This document shows, piece after piece, positions 35,196 to 49,000 of a stretch of 64,000 nucleotides of DNA. This stretch comes from Phoronis australis (Eukaryota; Phoronida; Phoronidae). The notes beneath the pieces are model-generated. The model saw nothing but the letters and a program-made list of their open reading frames with translations, was not told the origin of the DNA and searched no databases. Where the stretch lies: positions 198,988-262,987 of the forward strand of contig NMRA01000176.1 in assembly GCA_002633005.1 (NCBI GenBank), in the 5' to 3' direction. Made by a program: the position numbers and the translations under genes. Every line of letters starts with the position of its first letter. Within the stretch, counting starts at the first letter, position 1.

Positions 35196-38100
35196 TTATT
35201 TCTTCTTAATGAGATTCTCTTCTCCCACAATTACCAGCAACATCTTCTTGTAGTCACCAGAGCAGTCATCCTGAAACAACATAGTGTTCACAGTACAGTC
35301 GGATGGACAGTAGACAATTGATATGGTGGATATTCTTCCACAACTAAATGTGTGGTTTCTGAGTAGTAACATTAGAATTGTTCACTAACGGCAGTCATCT
35401 GACTCAGTCTCTGTCCGTAGCTAGATTTGGACTTTTCCATCTTAGAACTAAGTGTGTGATCCCTAAGCTTATCTTATTGGTGGATTCATCAACTGCAATT
35501 AGACCAGTGTCTGGTTGATCTCCCCATATACAAAACTGCAAGAAGTGTACTTTGTATTCAGATATTAAGTTACTCCCTTATATGTGAGCAGTGATTTTAT
35601 CCAATGTTTTGCAGTAATTGGCAAAAAAGGCCTAATTCATAAAGGCACGATACTTCTTCATATACAATGCCAACCTATTAAGACTGCCAAGCATGGGATG
35701 GCTCTTTCATTCAATTAAACTACAAACTAAAAGTATTCAGATGACAAAACGGACAGGAATTCCCGTCATCACGGCTGGGCAGAAGCTTAACTAATCATCA
35801 GAGTAGTCTTCCCTCACGACCATAAATGAAGGGAAGTAACATCCGTCATGACCTTAGCCTTAGAAATATCAACTTACAGCAATGAACTGTCCAAGTGTCT
35901 GGTTGTAGCTAGTCTGAAACTCTTCCTTTATCTGTACCATATCAATCTCACATCGTGATATCACAATTCGACACAAGGTGTCATCGTCTGTTCCAAGTCC
36001 CTTCATAGTCTTGTACAGCTCGTGGGCAAAGTAACCTGCTTTGTTCTGCACACAGCGAACTGTAAGGGATAGCAACATTTTGAGCAATAGAGCATTTGAA
36101 TAAGGTTTCCTTAACACAAGCTTTACTACGGCAGCAGGTATAAACTCACCTTGCATCAGAGAAACTAACTTTTGCTGCTGTGAAACTGATTTCAGCTTGT
36201 TCTTTATTCAGGTGAGAGGAGATTTCTAACGTTGGAAAGGACTCTTTGTTATTGCCTGATACCACTGCCTCCGAATGAAATGAGTTTGTTCTCAACCAGC
36301 AAAGAACTTTAAGTTCTTCCCAAGCCAAGAAACAAGTTGAGACCAGTTTGTAATTGAGTTCTATCAAAAGTTTATTTTTTTGACATGGATGATGGGTTGA
36401 TAACATGATTAGACATCAAATCTCACCTTACTTTTGTTGGTGATTTCTTAAGCTTGTGAAATGTCATTTAAAAGGACGAGAGGTCAAACTTAGATCTACA
36501 TTTTGAGTTGTTCAAAATTTTGTGAGTGCAGTGGGACTGTAATGAAGGACCCTAAATACTTCAAAAACATTCTTGACGAAAACTGCAATTTTTCTGATAA
36601 CATATTTTTGCATATTATTATTTGGTAATTAATTTACTTTCACGGTTTCCTGAATGAAATCGTGGATACTTAATCTCAACTTGCGAGTAAAAGGTGTTTC
36701 TGGCATCTAAGAAAAAGGATACACTACAAAATTAAGTCAAATCAGGGTTCATGTGGACGTACCTATGGCAACCATGCCAGTCTTGAGGTCACCAGACATT
36801 TCGCTCTTAATGGCCTCTTCAATGTTTTTCTTGGACAGTTTCTGGTACTCCTCAAACACTGCTCGCAGGTGAGGATAACTCCTCGACACCAAGATCACAT
36901 TGAATCTATGGAAAAAAAAACCCGACTCACAGATGACGGATCAACTGTACAACTCACGGGTGAAGAAGTTGGGTTGAGTACCAATATTTGAAAATTTGTA
37001 CAATATGTATACCAATACTGCCAATTTGATACGGTCGTTTGACACCCATCAAGTTCACTAAAATCAACTGACAAATGGTTGAGTGTAACATGATGACCTT
37101 GTAAAATGCTGTGTAACAACAATGTTCACATGATTAGCTACAACATTTATCAAAACTGAAAGTGTCAATTCTAAAACAAATCCATCAATTTCATATAAAG
37201 AGGAGGCAAAATATGATCATGCTTTAGATCATCCGGTCATATTTCTCCCAGTCACACTAGATGTACTCGCATTTCCTTTAAGAGTTGTATTTAAACACGC
37301 TATTAAAATGACAATTAGAGGTTAAACTTCCCATTAGGCGCATGTAAACCAGAGTTTAAATGCTAGTAACTGCAACCAGGGCTGTGTACTGTAGACCCAA
37401 CACATAAGTCATGCCCTTGCGATGAAAAATCTTCAGTTATGGAATGCAAACATTGAATTCTAACCCATAATTCATGTATTATATCCCATAATTCAACATT
37501 ACAGCCTCACTGACTAATCACGTCTGATCAGTGGCAGCCATTTTGTTCGGTTATGCTAGTAAGCTCTCAAGCATACGTGTGCAAAACACTCGCCTTTCAC
37601 TCACGTGACTTTACGTGATCTTTATGGCATGAAACATGGGTCTACGAATTGCACCCCTACGACATTTCAGATCCCCACAAAATGCTTCCCAGAGATGTAA
37701 TGACTGCACATGATCCTTGTGTGCCACCACCAAGAGAATTGGATTAACAAACACTTCACACAACTCAAGGAGAAGGTGACTTCTCACTCAATTAGCAAAA
37801 AAAGTTATGATTGATTACCTCGACTCATCAGTTCCCCAAGATTTCTCGCCCGCATCAAACAATGCCTGGGCATCCTGCTGTGCCTTGGTTCTGTCAAACT
37901 CTTGGTTTTCATCACGGTTAGCTTGCAGTAGAGCCACCAGGAGGCGCTTGTAGTGTCCAGATGTCTCCGATGTAATGGCTTCCTCTAGATCCTTGCTGAA
38001 CACTATTAAGAGGGACGAAAAAAATTTTAAATAATCAAATACGTAACTATTTCCAAACCTTTTGTAAAGAACTGGGTGGCATGAAAGTTCAAGTTATCAT

Positions 38101-41100
38101 CTCCCATGGATCATACCAACAACATACAAATTAACCACTATCAATGTGTAATTTTTCTAAACTGAAATGCAGGAAGTCTGTCCAATTACATTTATATGAC
38201 ACAGAAACTTTTTTCGCGTCCCACCCAGGATCTGGGTATCAAATCATAGTTATGTAAAGACAATGACGAATTGCGATATGCACTATAGTTTGATAAGATT
38301 CTTGTACTCAATGTGGGGCAATGGTGTGACAAGAGTCCAACAAGATTTGCCTGAATGTGACACCTGGTGAATTTCTAGTGACGTACTTTTTGACAAAACA
38401 ATTCATTGACAAAAATTGTACTCCACAATAAACACAACTTTGAAAGTACAGCAGTTGTCATCAAACATCATTTCTGAGTAAAGCAGAAAGCCATACCAAA
38501 TGTCATTCGGCAATAGCTATCGTGCAAACCAAGCAAAGTAAATTTTCATGAAAAGATACTTTAATTTGTTGATAAATTTGACCAAAAAACGAAATTTCAC
38601 TTGGCCACCATGTTGTGTCCCAAACTGAGGAATTTTTAACATTAGTAAATATTGAAAGAAAACAATTTCCACATTTTTGATTTTGGCCCCAAATTGAAAA
38701 ACTTTTACCACACATGTCATTCACGAAAGACAGAACGTACATTTCTTGTAGGACGCCTTGATCTGCTCCAGCTGAGCATTTGTCCTGGTACACAGTATCT
38801 CTATCAACACTTGTTCGTCTGTTCCAGCACCCTGGAAAACAATACAGCAGATCAGTATTATAATAAATGTCATTAACATGGTAGTAAAATTATCATTGTT
38901 TTTATTACCATAATTGAATGACTCACATGAAAGTATCCAATGTCTCAAACTGAGAGTGAAAGAAACGGCAGTGCATCCATATCAACCTAGCCCATCTTCA
39001 ACAGTGAGAAATTGGACCAAAGGGAAACACTCTTTCATGCTCTCACAACACTAAAGAGTTATAGGCTGACTGTTTCCCATTAAATTGGAACTTGTATAAT
39101 AATTCCTTACCTCTGTGATTGCTTAGTCAAATTAATTAGAAACAAAAGACATAGCTGCAATGTGAATATGAAGTGGGTTGAAAATTGCCTAATGTTTTTA
39201 AGAACAGTTTTGTATTGAAAATGTTCCACGACTGTAAATCACTCAACCATGTCTAGTAGGTATCGTGACATGGCTATGTGACCCCTCAAGGCAAGCCATT
39301 AGTGAAAAGGCCACTTATTTGCAGAATTTCTTGATTCCTTAATTTACAAGTTGTCAATGAATACACTGCAGTTTGTTTTGCCTAGATGATGTTTAAATAG
39401 TATTGTCATTTAGTTCCTGCTATACATTAGCATAGTTAGGAGCGTGCAAATACATGTTTAAGACAATATCATGCATGCACAGAGGAGTTTCTGGTCCAAC
39501 CCTTCAAAAACAGACAGCAGACAATGGTCATCTTGCTGTGGCAGCAACTTTCTCCAGCTCACAACTGTCATGTAAACAGTCAACGAAAAAATACACCCTT
39601 CATTTGAACACAGAAACACACACTTGATATGTGAACACAGGAAATACACCACAACAAAGTGGGCAGACTCTTGAAGGCTACTTAGCTAATCCTCCAAGAT
39701 TACATTACACACGACAGTCACACTACAAATCAATCTCACTCTCCATCTCAAAAATCACATGGCATGCAATATGGCCCTAACCACTAAGTTGACAATTTTC
39801 AGGGGTGTCGAGCTCACTCGGTCCCGCCTCACCTTTTGCCACAACCCTGAGCCCTTACCTTCATAGCCTTGTGCAACTCATTAGCATCAAAGTCGGCTGG
39901 CTGCATGCAGAATCCGAGACAGAGAGTCAGAAAATGGCTACTCAGCTCACTCTTGAGTTCCTTCATGAGATCCTGTTGACACAAATAGGATATGGATTCA
40001 ATGAAATATCAATAAAAGATTCGATGACAATAAGGTGCACTAGTCTTCATAAACAAGTTCACAAAATTTCTTCTCAGGAAAAATCAGTGAATTAAGCAAA
40101 AATGTCCACCTAATGCAAAACTGGTTTCGACATATTTTTGACCAGTTTCCCTTTGAATGTTTTCAAACAGCTCAAATTCAAAATGGCGCAATTTTATGGA
40201 GTCAGGCAAAACCTTCACCATGTAAGCCAATGCGCCACAAAAAATGTTAGTTCAGAAGCTTTAAAATACCACACATCCCAACATATGCTACACACAGTAG
40301 GACAAATCCAGCCACTTTCCCAAAAGTCCATCCGTTACATATTAGTAAATTTGCCCATCTTTTTCATTGCATATGTTACGGTTAAGCAGAACCCTACAAC
40401 GTTCAAATTGGTCAAACTTCCAAACATATCTCAGACATGGCTTACAAGATTCAAAGGAAACTATCAGATACTATGCACTGTTCCTCAAAACGCTGTTAGA
40501 AATTATTGCTTATTGATAACTTTATGCAAGTGTGGTTATTAAAAATAAGACTAGTGTGATTTTTATGAAGAAAACAATCATTGAAGATGCCACTTTTTGC
40601 AACTGATGTAGTTGTCTTTTGTGCCAAATTTTAGTAAAAAGACTGATGGTCACATGACCTACTCCATGGTACAGTTACAAGTTTGCTTACTTTTAGAAAG
40701 TTAGTGCTTGAGTATATGCAAAAATGATTCTGACATTTGGCTTATTTCTGTTTCCAACAGCAGATATATGGCGCAAGATAATGGGTCTATTGTGTTGCGT
40801 CCAGGGCAGAACTAACAAAATGGGGTACTGATATGGATTACTTTTTATACAATAGGCAGGAGCTATTTACAACCTTTTTATAGCCTGTGATTGAGGCTAT
40901 TACCCACCCGACTACAAGTCAATTAGAAAGATAAAACCAGCTTCAGTGTGACCATTTCTCTTGGTGCGTTCACACTGGTTTAGATAACAAGCAGACTTCA
41001 TAACACTCCATAGATAATTGAGATAGGTACGTGCAGTAAATCAAGATATGTTCCCACCAAACTTGCTTAGCTACTGAAATAAATATCGGAGGAGAATATG

Positions 41101-44100
41101 ACCACAGAAGTTGCAAGTGTATGTACCACACAAAATATAAGGTTAGAGTCTCTGAATAGGCCAAACATCTTAAGAAAATGAGCGACCAATTACCAAGTAT
41201 ATTGCTCTGTCATAAAGTGATTTGGTTAGTTTCTTTACACACTGCTGCAGCTCTCATTTTCAGTATGATTGACATGAAATTTCTACACAACATGTATCTT
41301 GTGAATAGCTCAAGCATTACTGTTTCTGGGTGGAATCATACACCAGAAGGTGCTGTGATGGCCATTATTATTATGTGAATGGATCTCTTCAAGAGCCATC
41401 TTGAGTGCACGTAGCATCAGGCATTTTTCACAACAAAAATTGTTTATTGATTGATTTCTTGTTCCGCAGTATCCTTTGGTGGATCACTCTGAAACTTGGT
41501 GAAGAATAGATCTCGTCAAGAGCTATAACATGTGTATCATTTACACACTTACGATGCTTGCTAAGAATGTTACAGATGTGGCGTAAACTTTTCAATACTA
41601 TATTTGAAAGTACTAGCAATCTTAGAAGCCAGTCAACCAGTCAATTTGCCTTAAGCTGGTTGGTTGAAGTGTCACTGCAGTGTTCTTTTCATGAAGAGAG
41701 CCTCCTAGATCTTTCTCGAATGATCACTGTTGATGGCAAGACAACAAGTTTTGATAAAATTCATTGTTTCTTATTTCCACAACCAGAAATGCTAGGTCCA
41801 ATAGATTTGGAAGATGGCTGCCAAGGTACTAAATGCTGGTTGTGAAAATAAGAAACAATCAATTTGTACTCTACCAACCTGATGGAATTATTTAGTGACA
41901 GCAGGTTTTGATGCTAGCCGTCTGTGCTGACCAGTTGCTTAATGCAGTGTACTCCCTAGGACTGTTCGCCCAAAACACCTCAAGGAATGCTAACAGTTAT
42001 TTAGAAACCTGCCTGGACTGACCTGCTATAAAGTGCTTACCTTTCCAAACATGGTCTTGAATGTCTTGACAATCTCAACTCTCTGGGTACACGATCGCCG
42101 TGCCAACACATCAATAATCGCTTGCTCGTTAGTTCCTACAAAATCAAGAATTATTGTTGACATCAGTGCAACAGGCAGTGACGTCCAGTGGGATTTGAAC
42201 CTATGACCTTGTGAAAAGGAGGGAGACACTCACCCTGCTAGGCGACACTTACTCCTCAGTTCATACAGTACCTAGCTTATAGTTTCCTCATAATTTGAAC
42301 AAGGACCGAACTAAAACGCTAACGTTTCTTAACTTACAAATGTTATAACTAAAAGCTGAAAGCTGCAATGTAAAATGTAGGCCTAAATACAAAAAACATT
42401 TCTGATTCGGATTATGAAAACATCTAAAAAATCTACTTTGTTCCACTAAAAGGAAACTTTACTTTTAGTAGGAAAACTGAACATTGTTCAGATTTTGGTG
42501 CATCCAGATTGCCAGATACCGACAAAACTCCACATCAAATTTTGAATTTTGTTTGCGAAATACATACACCTTTTTAGTGGTTTTAAAAAATCATTTAATG
42601 TATTTTTGTTGATACCACACTAAAAACTAATGCCTAACAGATAACAGAATTATATTTTACTTGCCTACCTACATGTAGTTTTTGAAAGAAGTTGAAAATA
42701 TTTTTGGTTAAAATTAGTGTTGTTTTCTGTCCGATTTTCTTCTGAGTTTTCGCATGAACTTTGATAAGACCAAATTTCAAAAGCATTTTTAAAGTACTGT
42801 ATCCACCTCAGGGGAATGGCTTTTGTCTTCTGCCATTTTGCATATTCTGAACTGAGCAGGAATAGAATGTGACACAATATTGAATGTGACACAATATTGA
42901 ATATGTGACACAATATTGAATGTGACACAATTATACTGAATGTGACACAATATTGAATATGACACAATATTGAATGTGACACAATATTGAATGTGACACA
43001 ATATTGAATGTGACACAATTATACTGAATGTGACACAATATTGAATGTGACACAATATTGAATATGTGACACAATATTGAATGTGACACAATATTCAATG
43101 TGACACAATATTGAATGTGGCACAATATAGAATGTGACACAATTATACTGAATGTGACACAATATTGAATGTGACACAATATTGAATGTGACACAATATA
43201 GAATGTGACACAATTATACTGAATGTGACACAATATTGAATGTGGCACAATATTGAATGTGACACAATATTGAATGTGACACAACATAGAATGTGACACA
43301 ATATTGAATATGTGACACAATATAGAATGTGACACAATATTGAATGTGGCACAATATTGAATGTGTCACAATATTGAATGTGTCACAATATAGAATGTGA
43401 CACAATATTGAATGTGACACAATATTGAATGTGACACAATATTGAATGTGACACAATTTAGAATGTGACACAATATAGAATGTGACACAATATTGAATGT
43501 GGCACAATATAGAATGTGACACAATATTGAATGTGACACAATATTGAATGTGACACAATATTGAATGTGACACAATATTGAATGTGACACAATATTGAAT
43601 GTGACACAATATTGAATGTGACACAATATTGAATGTGACACAATATTGAATGTGACACAATATTGAATGTGACACAATATTGAATGTGACACAATATTGA
43701 ATGTGGCACAATATAGAATGTGACACAATATTGAATGTGACACAATATTGAATGTGACACAATATTGAATGTGGCACAATATAGAATGTGACACAATATT
43801 GAATGTGACACAATATTGAATGTGACACAATATAGAATGTGACACAATATTGATTGTTTCTGGTAACCGACACAAGTGATTTCTTACAAAGTTTATGCTC
43901 TATCTACGCCTCGTACATAAAGCCTTTGATAAAATAGGACTTAGGCTGCAGGATAAACTTGAAAGTGCGTGTTTGGCATTTACGTTAATTTCAATCTGGT
44001 CTGTACTTACCAAATCCTTTCATAGCCTTTCTCAGAGCCTCAGCATCAGCTTCACTATTGAATCCACCAAATGGCTTCACTGTCCCCTCACACTGTGGGT

Positions 44101-44742
44101 AAAATAAATAAAATATATGTATTATTAATAATTATTGTCAATTTAATATCAATTAAAAAAATTCACTGTTCTTGTCTGTTTACTATGTAGCATGACTGAA
44201 ACTAGATCAATTTGCAACATACGGAAAAAATTCTCCAGTCTCCAGTTTTGGAGAGTGGAAAAAGTATTATAATTGTATTCAAGGTCGCACCTTGTATAAT
44301 GCATAAAAATTATAAATAGGCAATATTGGCCATCTCAAATTCACAAATTACAAGAAAGGCAGGTAAATTACCCAATCCAATTTTATTCCAAACAACATAT
44401 TGCCAATAGTCATGACAACTGACAGACATTGCATGCAAGAACTAGCTGCTCTGTTGGTTGTCATAATAAAACTGAAAACATTTCATGAATCTCCAAGGCA
44501 ACTGAAACACTGAGGAAAAGCTGAGCTCACAGATGTGTTGCAATGTTATTGAATCCATTCTAATGAGCAAAGTTGCATTTGTCAAATACTCGTAAACAAA
44601 ATTTGAGGAGTGCAACACTATATGGTCAAGAAATGACTGGGTATTTTTGGTGTTTTAAAAAACACTAGTTAACTTTCTTCTGCTTCTGAAATTTCAAGTT
44701 CAATTTGTTTAAGACACTGACCTGTGCAGTTGCGGAGGCCAT
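35196..44742 (-). CDS. Annexin, four repeats, complete coding sequence
   Basis: Nine exons in order on the minus strand: 44742-44722, 44092-44011, 42135-42041, 39972-39859, 38831-38741, 38002-37819, 36905-36763, 36059-35878 and 35270-35196. All phases agree and give about 328 residues. Start is MASATAQ. The repeats carry the type II calcium sites: KGFGTNEQ, KGAGTDEQ, KSWGTDES and KGLGTDDD, with the acidic cap residues in SGHYKRLL, SGDLKTG and SGDYKKM contexts. The end is ENLIKKK. Exons of 95, 114 and 91 nt equal the sizes I know from vertebrate annexins. Annexins bind acidic phospholipid membranes when calcium rises and serve in membrane repair and trafficking. The second half of repeat 1 (HFLTLCLGFCMQPADFD) is unusual. 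The N-terminus is short, so the subfamily cannot be named. Confidence 0.95.
40330..40680 (-). repeat. Interspersed repeat family 1, copy c (inverted)
   Basis: The reverse complement of GGTCACATGACC (40650) and AACGCTGTTAGAAATT (40490) blocks matches copies a and b. It lies in annexin intron 3. Confidence 0.6.
42863..43853. repeat. 17-bp minisatellite, about 55-60 copies, annexin intron 2
   Basis: The unit is AATGTGACACAATATTG, with variants (TGTGGCAC, AATATAG, AATATGTGACAC, and inserted TTATACTG). 17 is not a multiple of 3 and the minus strand has no stop in any frame, so three overlapping ORFs of up to 219 residues arise with a 17-residue period. They are not genes. The array sits between annexin exons 42041-42135 and 44011-44092. 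Confidence 0.97.
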
Positions 44743-44824
44743 GGCTCAGACAGCAGGCCGAAAATGGTCACAACACACAAACAGCTTGACTAACATACAA
44801 AAGCCCACTCAGACACAGCAACAC

Positions 44825-44831
44825 ATTTATA
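44825..44831 (-). promoter_or_regulatory. TATA box of annexin
   Basis: TATAAAT on the minus strand, 83 nt before the annexin ATG at 44742. The position leaves room for a short 5' UTR. It argues for an independent annexin promoter. Confidence 0.5.
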
Positions 44832-44849
44832 ACAGTGTGTGGCAAAGTA

Positions 44850-46021
44850 GCTAGGTCACTGTCACACAGAGATGCATACAACAAAAGGTCATGAGCACAG
44901 GGTCAGGAACTACATCAAAAGGTCATGAACCCAGGGTCATGGGTAAAGAGAAGTGTGGAAGACACACCCACCCACTACTTATATGTTTACTACTTTACTG
45001 TAAAGTCATGGGATTTTGAGAGGTACAAAGTGCAAGGAATTTGAGAGTATCACCTGTAACGCTGGTTATTTTTTTGTCAAATTACTCTTTGTTTTCTAGT
45101 AAATTGCAATCCAACCAATTTGCACCAACTTTTATTAAAAATGTTTTGGATGTAACACAATGTAAAGTGGTTTAAAATGTTCAAGTTAACTCACAGCTTC
45201 AAATACTAAAAACCTGCTCATCAGCTAGTCAGAATAAAGCTGTAATATGCCTACATTTTGTTAATTAAAAAAGACAACCTTTGGAAAAATAGAAAAACTT
45301 ACTACCAAGGTTGATGAATTTGATGTATATTAACTCAGTAGAACTTTGTTAAGTATGATAATCAACTAAGAGTCAATCAATGATCTAGACAGGAAAAGCT
45401 ATAAAGATGCAACAAAAATTGCATGTAAGGTGTAGGATTGTACCAAATACGAAATGCATGTGTTCTGAAGTCTCAATTGCCTAACCCTATCCCTAAACCC
45501 AACCCCAACCCTACCGTTAACCCCAACCTTAACTTTAATCCCAAGCTAGTCTCAAAAGGTACAATCCTGCGGCTAATAAAACTGCTGAGACAGAAAAACA
45601 TGAACAGAACAATTGTGACATCAACATCAAGTCAGAAACTTGCAGACAAACAAACTGCAACCTCCCAGACATACAACTATATAAAGATGGCAAACTAGGT
45701 GAATAAATCTACAAAAATTACATTTGGCTGACGTAAAGACAACAAGAAGTCTTCTAGTCATGACAGACATGTGGTAGTTCTGCAGTTATGAATAAAATGG
45801 GTGCTAAAATTGTCATTTTTTAAGTTTTCAAAAAGACTGAATACAGTGCTATTAGTTATAAAAAATACCAAGATTAAGTTGTTCTGAAACAAAAGAAGCT
45901 CAATTTTTGCGATGTAGAATTTCATTTTAATTTTTGTAGTGAAAATTTCATAACAAAAAGTCAAACCTCTCCCCGCGTATGCTGTTAGGAATTAGACGAA
46001 CGTGTAGATGAAAAGCCATTC
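44850..46021. other. Spacer between the DZANK1-like gene and annexin
   Basis: No additional coding exon was found on the minus strand. AATAAA on the minus strand at about 45132-45137 could end the DZANK1-like transcript. A short telomere-like run lies at 45483-45540. Confidence 0.4.
45483..45540. repeat. Degenerate telomere-like repeat
   Basis: CCTAACCCTATCCCTAAACC and following imperfect CCCAACC / CCCTAC units. Only a few units, so it is a short interstitial run or chance low-complexity sequence. Confidence 0.5.
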
Positions 46022-49000
46022 CTACAGCCCTCTCATGCTCACCTCATACTCTTCCATCTCAAAGAAAGGTTCCGGGTCTTTTGGTCCCTCAACAACAGGC
46101 TTCTTCTTAGCAGGGGCGGATGCAGGTTTCTTCTGAGGGGGAGGTGGCGGTGCCGCACTCGTTGTTGAAGGCGGAGGTGTCTTCTTCGGTTTGGCTGGAA
46201 GAAACCCAGAGCATTTTGAGTATTACGGTAATTATCTACTTACTGTATTTTGAACAAAAATAATTGCCAAAGTTGTCATTTTCCATTTTTCTAAGGTTCA
46301 TTATCTTGATGTAAGTAATGAGAGCTTCACCAAGCTTTATTTTTGAGGAAAGAAAATTTAAATTTCACTTGCTTGTCATATTGAGAGCTAAATAGTTGAA
46401 AAGTAACTGTGATTAAAAATAATCTCTCCTAGAGTACACAAAAAGATAGAAAAGTACATGAATTATAACAGACAAATATGTAGCAATTTTAGACAGACGT
46501 TTTCTCTCATTAACGTTTGCAAAGGGAGCAATGACAGACTGAAATGGATAACTGCACATCAAAGGTACAATGTCTCTGAATATATGCATCAAGCAGGTGA
46601 GTGCAGCTGGTTTTCTTCACAACATTGAATGTACTCTGTACGTCAAGTCATCAATCAAGGCTTCATTTTTGCATCATTTGATGCAATTAAGCTGAAGAAG
46701 GCACATATTGAGTTGATTGGTACGTTTTCGTATAAAACAAAAGAAGTGAAAATCATCCACTAATTTGTGTCATCTTCCATATTTTTCAGTAATCAAAGTG
46801 TAAAAAGATTCTTCTCTTTTATCAAAATTTACTTTGAGTTTCATTCTGTGCTATTACAACAATGGACTCGGGTTACACGGAACCCAAAATTTTTGGAACG
46901 TGGGTCCCCTAAACCCCAATGTTTGGAAAATTTTTGTAGGTCAAACATTGTGTTGTCCCATACGTTTGTCGGTGTTTTTCATTAAATATTGTTTTGTGCA
47001 TCTGGGAAGGATGTTTATCACTGGAATAATTTAAGAATTCCAAGACAGATGTTGTGTTAATTAGTTGGTTGAATTTTCATTCATTACAAAACATCATTCA
47101 TTACATCACAATCCATCAAACAAACACAAACTACACTCATTAGTTCACTCCAACATCTTAAACTGTAACTCGGTAGTAATTATTTTTCAATAAAGTTCCA
47201 GGGTTTAAAAGACCAAAGTGTCCAAACTTGTTATGAAAGCAAAAGGTCTCAACGGCAAAACTTAATTGTTAGACAAGTGAACACAAAAACATCTGTGAGT
47301 GTCATTAGTCTAAAAGCTGCCACGTTAATTTTATTCAGTGTCTGTTTCATGAAAGAAGACTTTATAAGACTTAAGACAGAAATTTGGTCTTACGCTACCA
47401 CTTGACAGTTACTGAATAAAGGTTAAGACAATGTATTATATAGCACATCCCAACCTCAAAAAAATTCATCTGAATTATCTTAGAAACAAGCAATCAAACG
47501 TGACGTACTCCCACAGAGACGTTGTGTTTTTCCACAAGTGACATTTAATTTACAAATATCTGTGGAGCATAAGACCAAACCCTTGATTAAAAATTCAATA
47601 CGCAGTCACTTTTCATCAAAACAGACCCCAATTCGCTTAGTATCAAATTTGCGGAAATGAAAAAAGTATGTCTATGCATAGAATTCTATGTTAATGATGC
47701 TTTGAACCAACCTTGAGTGAAGAAAACTTTTGACTTGGAACACTTTCCATGAAATTGGTCTAAAATATACATTTTACACAGGGCAAAAAAGCCCTGAGTG
47801 GTTCAGCATCGAATTTAGGTTGCGATAAAAGATAACATGACACTTGAATGGAATTCCAAATTATGTGAAGATGCAATAAGTAACTTTGATTTAGATCAGT
47901 TACCATAAAAACCCATAAAATTGGTCTTGACACTTTACTTGCATGTAGTCTGGGGAAGTTCCTTATTGCATGAGATAACGTTCAATAAGTTGCCTTGTCT
48001 CAGAATGTCATTTTGTGAACAAACCATCGGGTTTCCTTTAAGACCAGAAATTACTTGTGACATCAACCTATACTGAACCACTTGAGGCCTGCTTTACTAC
48101 GCCGTCCTAAGTAGCCTAATGTGAAAGATAGTTTCTTTATACACAAGGATAGTTAAAGCCCCTTCAAACAAAAACCACAGGAACGTTAAACTAAAAACAT
48201 TCAACCTTAAGCACAGAGCAAAAATTCAGTCAAAATCAAGCATTCTGAGTGTGTAAGGGCCCTCAGTGCCTCTATTTTGGGGTCTAATATCGGCCTCCAT
48301 TCCCCTTCAGTGATTGAAAAGTTGCCCCAAAGGATAGAATCATCCCTTTAAAACATAAATTATGACTGCTTAAGGTTTCACTGAAGGTTGGTGTCTGAGG
48401 TGGCATTATCCACTCAACCAAAACATTGTGTCTCTAAGAAGGCACAGGCACCGTTCCCCTCAGGTGAGCAAGGGCCGTGTACGTGATCAGGATTGTGCAT
48501 TTTTACACTCGCTTACCTAACCGGTTACACATTGCCGCTATTTCTAAAACATGGAAAAAACATGTTTCGATTTTCCTGTATACTTGACTCATTTCAAAAA
48601 TGCAATCTATAGTCCACTACACATGAACAGCATAGAACACAAAAATCTTTCTAGCAGTATAGGACTAACTGTAATCGGGTAAAATACCATTTCCACGTAA
48701 TAACATGAAACTCAGGTTACAACAAAGATGAATAGTAATGACTCGTCATTGCAGCAAAATCCTATTGACAACACAGTCCATTTTGTACACTTTTCAATAA
48801 ATTACCCATCACTATTGGTCATGATGTACTAAAAGATAAGCCACAGAATTCCTTTCACTCAACTTCAGAAAATGACAGCAAAACCATGAATCTAGTTTAA
48901 ACTTATTCTAAAATGACGCTCTTCATCATGTTATCAAAATGTTTTCAAAATCACCAATGAAAATGAATGTGGAATTTTCATAAAAAATTGATTTTCTGAT

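Noticed and set aside
42665-43875. Several long minus-strand ORFs (up to 219 residues) rich in CHIQYCVTF
   Set aside because: They are the 17-bp minisatellite read in three frames. No start context, splice sites or domain.
45438-45698. 86-residue ORF with NPNP repeats
   Set aside because: It is the degenerate telomere-like run read through; no homologue or splice context.
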